DNA of 13,492 bases, from contig NZ_BTVP01000060.1 of NCBI RefSeq assembly GCF_045863935.1, positions 1 to 13,492 on the forward strand, in the 5' to 3' direction. This stretch comes from Parvibaculum sp045863935. GTDB lineage: Bacteria > Pseudomonadota > Alphaproteobacteria > Parvibaculales > Parvibaculaceae. The notes under the pieces are model-generated. The model was not told the origin of the DNA. It was given only the letters and a program-made list of their open reading frames with translations, and did not search any database. A program made the translations under genes and the position numbers. Below are positions 1-3,960 of this stretch, piece by piece. Numbering within the stretch: position 1 is the stretch's first letter; each line of letters begins with the position of its first letter.

Positions 1-77
1 ACATCGACCCTCATACCCGGCAACCTCCAATGCGACGGTTTCGCAGAGGAATCCCGAGGGGAGGGTGGGAGAAGGGA
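1..77. repeat. Left copy of a long inverted repeat shared with the right edge
   Basis: Positions 1-54 match the reverse complement of 13438-13491 without a mismatch, and similarity continues imperfectly to about 77. Read outward, the unit starts about 20 bases after the nsrR stop, just as the right copy starts about 18 bases after the thiolase stop. It contains a bulged hairpin: 24-27 pairs with 46-49, and 31-35 with 41-45 around the loop 36-40. No transposase or ORF is associated. A dispersed 3'-intergenic repeat is the simplest reading, and it may continue beyond the window. Confidence 0.8.
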
Positions 78-88
78 CGCGATCAGCG

Positions 89-526
89 TCAGGCTGTGAG
101 CGCGAGCAAGCGGCGGAGGGGACGGGGGTTCGCGACGAGGTCGCCGAGCGTTGCGCCGTCGAGGACCGCGAGCCAGGCATCGACGGCGTCCTTCAGGACA
201 CGCTTCAGACGGCAGGCGGGCGCGATGCAGCAGCCATTCGTGTCACGGTCGAAACACTCGACGATCCTGAAATCCTCTTCCATGGCGCGGACGACATCGC
301 CGATGACGATTTCCTCCGCGGGACGGGCGAGGCGAAGACCGCCGCCACGCCCGCGCAGCGTTTCCACGAAGCCCGCCTTTCCCAATTCATGCGCGACCTT
401 TGTCATATGGTTGCGCGAAATGGCGAAAGCATCCGAAACCTCGGCGATGGTGACGCGCTTTTCCGGCGCGAGCGCGAGGTGCATGAGAAGGCGAAGCGCG
501 TAGTCCGTGTGGAGCGTCAAACGCAT
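89..526 (-). CDS. nsrR: NsrR-type Rrf2-family transcriptional repressor (nitric oxide sensor)
   Basis: A 145-residue Rrf2-family winged-helix protein that should act in the cytoplasm as a dimer carrying an iron-sulfur cluster; NsrR proteins lose repression when NO attacks the cluster. The N-terminus (MRLTLHTDYALRLLMHLAL) and the helix-turn-helix at about residues 25-60, including SRNHMTKVAHELGKAGFVET, are typical. Candidate cluster ligands are Cys91, Cys99/Cys100 and Cys105, followed by the NsrR-like RLKRVL and a C-terminal LDGATLGDLV. I chose the ATG at 526-524 because AAGGA lies just upstream on this strand and it gives the standard N-terminus; a start at 571 would add 15 atypical residues. 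It diverges from the haemoglobin gene, and a perfect NsrR-like palindrome lies between them. A relative such as IscR is less likely given the ECF...PACRLK region. Confidence 0.88.
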   Translation of the reverse strand: MRLTLHTDYALRLLMHLALAPEKRVTIAEVSDAFAISRNHMTKVAHELGKAGFVETLRGRGGGLRLARPAEEIVIGDVVRAMEEDFRIVECFDRDTNGCCIAPACRLKRVLKDAVDAWLAVLDGATLGDLVANPRPLRRLLALTA

Positions 527-624
527 GGCAGTTCCTTGAGGGCCTCCATCGGGGCAGGCGAAATGCCGCATGGCGGAAGGGGCATCGGATATTGCCTTTA
601 GGCGGGCGGTGTCCGACGATAAAT

Positions 625-641
625 ATGTATTTTAAATACAT
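625..641. promoter_or_regulatory. Predicted NsrR operator
   Basis: The 17-base sequence ATGTATTT-T-AAATACAT is a perfect palindrome with 8-base half-sites. It closely fits the NsrR box (ATGYATTT-N-AAATRCAT type) known from proteobacteria. It lies 98 bases from the nsrR start and directly upstream of the haemoglobin gene, in an AT-rich island within GC-rich DNA. The promoter elements around it could not be fixed with confidence. Confidence 0.8.
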
Positions 642-660
642 GTTAAAAGAGGCAGCAAGG

Positions 661-1116
661 TTGGACAATCCGGGAAACTACGAAGGCCGCCCGCTCGCGG
701 AACCGGACGCGGCGGAAGGCGCGACGAACGAAGCCGAGATCGAGCGGCTGGTGCGGACCTTCTATGCGCGCATTCGCGGGGACGAGGTGCTGGGGCCGAT
801 TTTCGACAAGGCAATCGGTGAGGACTGGGAGCCGCACCTTCTGAAGATGTGCGACTTCTGGTCGAGCGTGATGCTGACGACGGGCCGCTACAAGGGGCAG
901 CCGATGCGCGCGCATTTGAAACTCAAGACCGTGACGCCGAAACATTTCGACCGCTGGCTCGTGCTCTTCCGCGCGACGGCGGAGGAAGTCTGCGCGCCGG
1001 AGACGGCGGAGCGCTTTGTCGAGAAGGCGGCGCGGATTGCCGAGAGCTTGCAGCTCGGCATGTTCTTCAAGCCGCAGGTGCATGACCCGGAGCGAAAAGC
1101 GGGTTGTCGTAGCTGA
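661..1116 (+). CDS. Group III truncated haemoglobin
   Basis: A protein of about 151 residues with the truncated-haemoglobin fold, group III (TrHbP). Members bind haem and O2/NO in the cytoplasm and are linked to nitrosative stress. Recognisable segments are FYARIRGDEVLGPIFDKAIG near the N-terminus, HLLKMCDFWSSVMLTTGRYKG in the middle, MRAHLKLKTVTPKHFDRWL (probably holding the proximal His) and a C-terminal ARIAESLQLGMFF. I prefer the TTG at 661 because AAGAGG (647-652) sits 8 bases upstream. In-frame ATG codons at 625 and 640 fall inside the NsrR operator and have no ribosome binding site, but the ATG at 640 cannot be excluded and would add 7 residues. The divergent nsrR and the operator between them suggest NO-inducible detoxification. 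Confidence 0.88.
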   Translation: MDNPGNYEGRPLAEPDAAEGATNEAEIERLVRTFYARIRGDEVLGPIFDKAIGEDWEPHLLKMCDFWSSVMLTTGRYKGQPMRAHLKLKTVTPKHFDRWLVLFRATAEEVCAPETAERFVEKAARIAESLQLGMFFKPQVHDPERKAGCRS

Positions 1117-1179
1117 GGGCTCGCGAAGCCCGATACCTGCCGATGCTCACCGCCCGCAGGGCGTTCACGGCAGAGTGAG
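1117..1179 (+). terminator. Hairpins after the haemoglobin gene, possible terminator
   Basis: A small hairpin begins right after the stop: GGGCT (1117-1121) pairs with AGCCC (1127-1131). A second follows: CGCCC (1151-1155) pairs with GGGCG (1159-1163), bracketed by CTCAC (1146-1150) and GTGAG (1175-1179). There is no U-tract, so intrinsic termination is doubtful. They may only separate this gene from the buf operon. Confidence 0.3.
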
Positions 1180-1184
1180 GTGCC

Positions 1185-1224
1185 GTGTGCGAATTGCGCG
1201 GCGATGTGATCCCAGTTGATTTTC
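1185..1224 (+). promoter_or_regulatory. Conserved element upstream of buf operon 1, candidate promoter/operator
   Basis: This stretch aligns with 6717-6755 upstream of buf operon 2. Shared blocks are GTGTGC, TTGCGCG, GTGAT and CAGTTGATTT at matching spacing. Both copies can be read as TTGCGC-N17-TGATTT (here 1194-1199 and 1217-1222), a weak housekeeping-type promoter. The block could instead be an operator or the 5' part of the leader RNA. Confidence 0.45.
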
Positions 1225-1368
1225 GTTTCGGCAGGCCGTGCGGCAGGTTGGTCCTGCGAACGGCGGAGGCCAGCCTCCGGTTTCTTCCCCCAAGAAGTCC
1301 CCGCCCCCCCGGCGCCGCCGTTCGCAGCCCTTTCGTAGCCTCAAACCGATGCAATCAAAATCAACTGG
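1212..1368 (+). promoter_or_regulatory. Long-range inverted repeat reaching the bufA1 ribosome binding site
   Basis: Positions 1212-1223 (CCAGTTGATTTT) are exactly complementary to 1357-1368 (AAAATCAACTGG). The second arm overlaps CTGGAG, the bufA ribosome binding site. If the transcript includes both arms, a 12-bp helix would close the leader and hide the ribosome binding site. Operon 2 keeps a weaker version: 6746-6752 with 6894-6900, one mismatch. Confidence 0.4.
1254..1327 (+). ncRNA. Structured leader RNA of buf operon 1 (nested stem-loops)
   Basis: Outer stem P1 pairs CTGCGAACGGCGG (1254-1266) with CCGCCGTTCGCAG (1315-1327), 13 perfect base pairs. Inner stem P2 pairs 1279-1286 with 1292-1299 (eight pairs, two of them G-U) around a CCCCC loop. 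A small extra hairpin, GGAGGC (1265-1270) with GCCTCC (1273-1278), would compete with the top of P1. Operon 2 has the equivalent structure at the same distance from its bufA, with compensatory changes. No U-tract follows, so control of translation, RNA stability or Rho access is more likely than intrinsic termination. The ligand, if any, is unknown. Confidence 0.6.
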
Positions 1369-1378
1369 AGACCAAGAC

Positions 1379-1678
1379 ATGCCGAGAAACATCGTGACGG
1401 ATTCGCTCGCCACCGCTGGCGCCATTGCGACGGCCTTAGCCTTCGCGGCGATTGCCACACCTGCCCATGCGGAAGACGCGGCGATGGAGAAGTGCTACGG
1501 CGTGGCGCTGGCGGGCAAGAACGACTGCGCCGCGGGACCGGGCACCACCTGTGCGGGCACGTCCACGCTCGATTATCAGGGCAATGCCTGGAGCCTCGTG
1601 CCGGCCGGTACCTGCACCAGCATCGAGACGCCCCATGGCAATGGCAGCCTCGAAGCCAAAGACACGCAGCTTCCGTAA
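1379..1678 (+). CDS. bufA: Bufferin precursor BufA (DUF2282), copy 1
   Basis: A 99-residue exported precursor of the bufferin-1 (DUF2282) family. Residues 1-31 form a Sec-type signal peptide: short basic start, hydrophobic AGAIATALAFAAIA, cleavage motif PAHA before ED. The mature part has four cysteines, 39, 50, 58 and 79, in the contexts EKCYG, KNDCAAG, TTCAG and AGTCTS, which is the family pattern. In characterised bufferins some Cys are converted by the BufB oxidase and the periplasmic product binds copper; that role is inferred here from family membership. The ATG at 1379 has CTGGAG 8 bases upstream. An in-frame ATG at 1349 lacks a good ribosome binding site and has no counterpart in copy 2. 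It is first in the operon, 29 bases before bufB. Confidence 0.9.
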   Translation: MPRNIVTDSLATAGAIATALAFAAIATPAHAEDAAMEKCYGVALAGKNDCAAGPGTTCAGTSTLDYQGNAWSLVPAGTCTSIETPHGNGSLEAKDTQLP

Positions 1679-1707
1679 TAGCGGGTCGCGCGAAGGAGCC
1701 GTTGCGC

Positions 1708-2613
1708 ATGACACAGCCTCGGTCATATTCCAGCGCTTCTCCGCGCGCGCTGAGCCCGGTCCCGGCTGATGCCGGGATCGGGCTCAAGCCGCAGCATTAC
1801 CGCGAAATAATCGCGAACCGGCCGCCGCTCGGCTGGTTCGAAGTGCATGCGGAAAACTACATGGGGGCAGGCGGGCCGCCGCATCGCTACCTCTCGGCCA
1901 TTCGCGACCTCTATCCGCTGTCGCTTCACGGTGTGGGTCTTTCGCTCGCTTCCGCCGGGTCTCTCGACCGCGAGCATGCGTTGCGGTTGAGGGATCTCGC
2001 CAAGCGCTACGAGCCGGGACTGATATCCGAACATCTCGCCTGGACGCGACATGGCGATACGCATTTCAACGACCTTCTGCCTGTTCCTCTTACGCATGAG
2101 GCGCTGGACGTCATGGCGGCGCATGTGAGTGAGACGCAGGACATTCTCGGGCGGCAAATCCTCGTCGAAAATCCATCGGTCTATGTGGACATGGATGGCT
2201 CGGAGATGAGCGAGCCCGAATTTCTGGTGACGCTGGCGCGGCGGACGGGCTGTGGGCTGCTTGCCGACATCAACAATGTGCATGTCTCCTGCTTCAACAG
2301 GGGCGAGGATGCCGGTGAATGGCTCGACGCCATTCCGGCGGAGCTTGTCGTGGAAATTCACCTCGCGGGATATACGGAAGACGAGACCGAAGGCGGGACG
2401 CTGCTGATCGACGATCATGGCAGCGCGGTGCGCGATGAGGTGTTCGCACTCTATCGAAGGTTCATTGCGCGCATCGGCGCGAGGCCGACGCTGATCGAGC
2501 GGGACAAGAACGTGCCGGAGCTTGGCGAACTGTTCGCCGAGGCCATGCATGTGCAAGCCTGCCTCGACGAAGCGCGGGTCTCCGATCTCGTCATGGGGCA
2601 AGCACATGGCTGA
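1708..2613 (+). CDS. bufB: Bufferin-modifying multinuclear non-haem iron oxidase BufB (DUF692), copy 1
   Basis: A 301-residue cytoplasmic TIM-barrel protein of the MNIO (DUF692) family, related to MbnB. These enzymes use two or three iron ions and O2 to oxidise cysteines of a RiPP precursor. Likely metal ligands or active-site residues, by family pattern, are His47 (EVHAENYM), His74 (SLHG), His109 (SEHLAW), Glu154 (VENPS), Asp187, Asn189/190 and His192 (DINNVHVS), His218 (EIHLAG), Asp236/His237 (IDDHG) and Glu264 (IERD). The start at 1708 has AAGGAG (1693-1698) at 9 bases. The last 8 bases overlap bufC (ATGGCTGA), suggesting translational coupling. Codons 15-26 form a strong DNA/RNA hairpin. 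Its substrate should be the BufA encoded just upstream. Confidence 0.92.
   Translation: MTQPRSYSSASPRALSPVPADAGIGLKPQHYREIIANRPPLGWFEVHAENYMGAGGPPHRYLSAIRDLYPLSLHGVGLSLASAGSLDREHALRLRDLAKRYEPGLISEHLAWTRHGDTHFNDLLPVPLTHEALDVMAAHVSETQDILGRQILVENPSVYVDMDGSEMSEPEFLVTLARRTGCGLLADINNVHVSCFNRGEDAGEWLDAIPAELVVEIHLAGYTEDETEGGTLLIDDHGSAVRDEVFALYRRFIARIGARPTLIERDKNVPELGELFAEAMHVQACLDEARVSDLVMGQAHG
1752..1785 (+). repeat. Palindrome inside the bufB1 coding region
   Basis: Fifteen base pairs form between 1752-1766 and 1771-1785, with one G-T wobble (1759/1778) and a TGAT loop. The core TCCCGGC/GCCGGGA is the same stem as in the intergenic hairpin at 12002-12019. The equivalent site in bufB2 is 7286-7319. 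It encodes residues 15-26, up to the family-typical AGIGLKP. Confidence 0.7.
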
Positions 2614-3382
2614 CGGGCTCGCGCGCTTTCAGGCGGCGTTTGCCGGCGCGGTCACCAGGGGCGCGCCCGAACCCGCCGGGCTGCGCGCAAGGGCGGGCGC
2701 GCCGGGAACGGCGAAACGTCTCGACGTTTATCGCAACAATATTCATTCAAGCCTGATCGATGCGCTGGCCTCCGCCTTTCCGGTGGTCGAGCGGCTGGTC
2801 GGCCGGACGTTCTTTCGCGCGGCCGCAAAAGTATATCTTGAAGAAGGGTTCCCCCGGCGCGGCACGCTGATCGGCTATGGCGGTGGCTTTCCGGATTTTC
2901 TGGAGCGCTTTCCGCCGGCGCAGGGGCTTGCCTACCTCGGAGATGTGGCGCGGCTCGAACTGCTGTGGCTCGAGGCCTATCACGCGGCGGAAGCGAAGCC
3001 ACTCACGCCCTCCGCGCTCGCGGCCCTGGACATGGCTGCGCTTACACAGTTGCAGCCGGTGCTGCATCCATCCTTTCGCCTCTTCTCATCGCGTTTCCCG
3101 GTCGCGGAGATATGGCGGACAAACCGCGAAGATGTGGAGGTGCGTCCGGTCAAGTCCGATGGAAGGCGCAACACGCTCCTGCTGGTGCGGCGGGAGGCGG
3201 ATGTCTTCATTCATGATGTGCAGCCCGGCCATTTCGTCTTTCTGAGAGCACTGAAGGACGGAGCGAGTTTTGGCGAAGCCGCGCTGCACCTTCCCGCCAT
3301 GGCGATACAGAAGCTGCCCGCGTTGCTTGGCGGGTTCGCCAGGCTCGGTGCTTTCGCCGCGACCGGCAGCGGCACGACATAA
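2606..3382 (+). CDS. bufC: BufC, DUF2063 partner protein of the bufferin oxidase, copy 1
   Basis: A 258-residue protein of the DUF2063 type that nearly always follows a DUF692 gene. The N-terminal domain (about residues 1-105) carries the family pattern RLDVYRNNIHSSLIDALASA, then FPVVERLVGRTFFRAAA and YLGDVARLELLW. The C-terminal part (about 140-250) includes VLHPSFRLFSSRFPVAEIW. Earlier 'DNA-binding' labels for this family are not supported here. In bufferin and related systems BufC is thought to bind the precursor and present it to BufB, like MbnC. The start codon lies inside the bufB stop region (8-base overlap), consistent with equimolar production. The stop is 16 bases before bufD. Confidence 0.88.
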   Translation: MADGLARFQAAFAGAVTRGAPEPAGLRARAGAPGTAKRLDVYRNNIHSSLIDALASAFPVVERLVGRTFFRAAAKVYLEEGFPRRGTLIGYGGGFPDFLERFPPAQGLAYLGDVARLELLWLEAYHAAEAKPLTPSALAALDMAALTQLQPVLHPSFRLFSSRFPVAEIWRTNREDVEVRPVKSDGRRNTLLLVRREADVFIHDVQPGHFVFLRALKDGASFGEAALHLPAMAIQKLPALLGGFARLGAFAATGSGTT

Positions 3383-3398
3383 AAAAGGGGCAAAGCAG

Positions 3399-3866
3399 AT
3401 GCATGATGCCATCGGGATGGTGACAAAGATGACGGTGCGGACGCACGCGATCATGGCACGAGTACCGGATTGGACCTATGCAGGCATGATGCGGGTGGCG
3501 ATCTTCCTCGTCTTCTTCACGTCGGCGCGAACGAAGGTGGAAGGGTTCCTGACGCTCAAGGGCAGCACTTTCTTTCTGTTCGAGCATGAATATGCGCTGC
3601 CTTTCATATCGTCCACATGGGCGGCCTATCTGGCGACCTATGCCGAGCATCTATTCGCGATCCTTGTGCTTGCCGGGTTTGCGACGAGGCTCAGCGCGCT
3701 GGCGCTTCTCGTCATGACGGCCGTGATCCAGATTTTCGTCTATCCGGAAGCCTATACGGTGCATCTCACCTGGGCGGCGATGCTGCTTTACCTGGTGGCG
3801 CGGGGCGGCGGCCCGCTGTCGCTCGACAGAGTGGCCGAACGGAAGGCCGCAGGTCGCGCCGATTGA
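3399..3866 (+). CDS. bufD: BufD, DoxX-family inner-membrane protein
   Basis: A 155-residue DoxX-family membrane protein with about four helices (roughly residues 29-43, 72-94, 97-115, 120-134). Segments such as SARTKVEGF, FFLFEHEYALPF, AAYLATYAEHLF and ARGGGPLSLDRV match the subgroup found with DUF2282-DUF692-DUF2063 genes. The start at 3399 has AAGGGG (3385-3390) 8 bases upstream. It is the last gene of operon 1 and has no counterpart directly behind bufC2. Its molecular role is not established; redox or quinone-linked support of cysteine chemistry is only a guess. Confidence 0.82.
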   Translation: MHDAIGMVTKMTVRTHAIMARVPDWTYAGMMRVAIFLVFFTSARTKVEGFLTLKGSTFFLFEHEYALPFISSTWAAYLATYAEHLFAILVLAGFATRLSALALLVMTAVIQIFVYPEAYTVHLTWAAMLLYLVARGGGPLSLDRVAERKAAGRAD

Positions 3867-3919
3867 CCGCACGGGCGGGGGAATTTTTCAAGCCAATGTG
3901 TAAGGCGATGTTCCCGGAA

Positions 3920-3950
3920 ATTCGCTATACTAATAAAAAGTATAGCGGAT
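3920..3950. promoter_or_regulatory. Inverted repeat over a putative -10 box upstream of the ATPase
   Basis: CGCTATAC (3923-3930) pairs with GTATAGCG (3940-3947) around a 9-base A-rich spacer. The match extends to 3920/3950 with one G-T pair. The left arm contains TATACT (3926-3931), a good -10 sequence, but no convincing -35 was seen. It ends 10 bases before the ATPase start. It could be a repressor operator or a 5' hairpin in the mRNA. Confidence 0.5.
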
Positions 3951-3960
3951 CGGGGTTGCG

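Noticed and set aside
1185..1397. An open reading frame in the operon 1 leader whose translation weakly resembles a reading frame in the operon 2 leader (both with an RFLPP segment)
   Set aside because: The differences in the paired arms hit first and second codon positions while keeping base pairing, and the two frames relate differently to bufA. No suitable ribosome binding site was seen. RNA structure explains the similarity better than a leader peptide.
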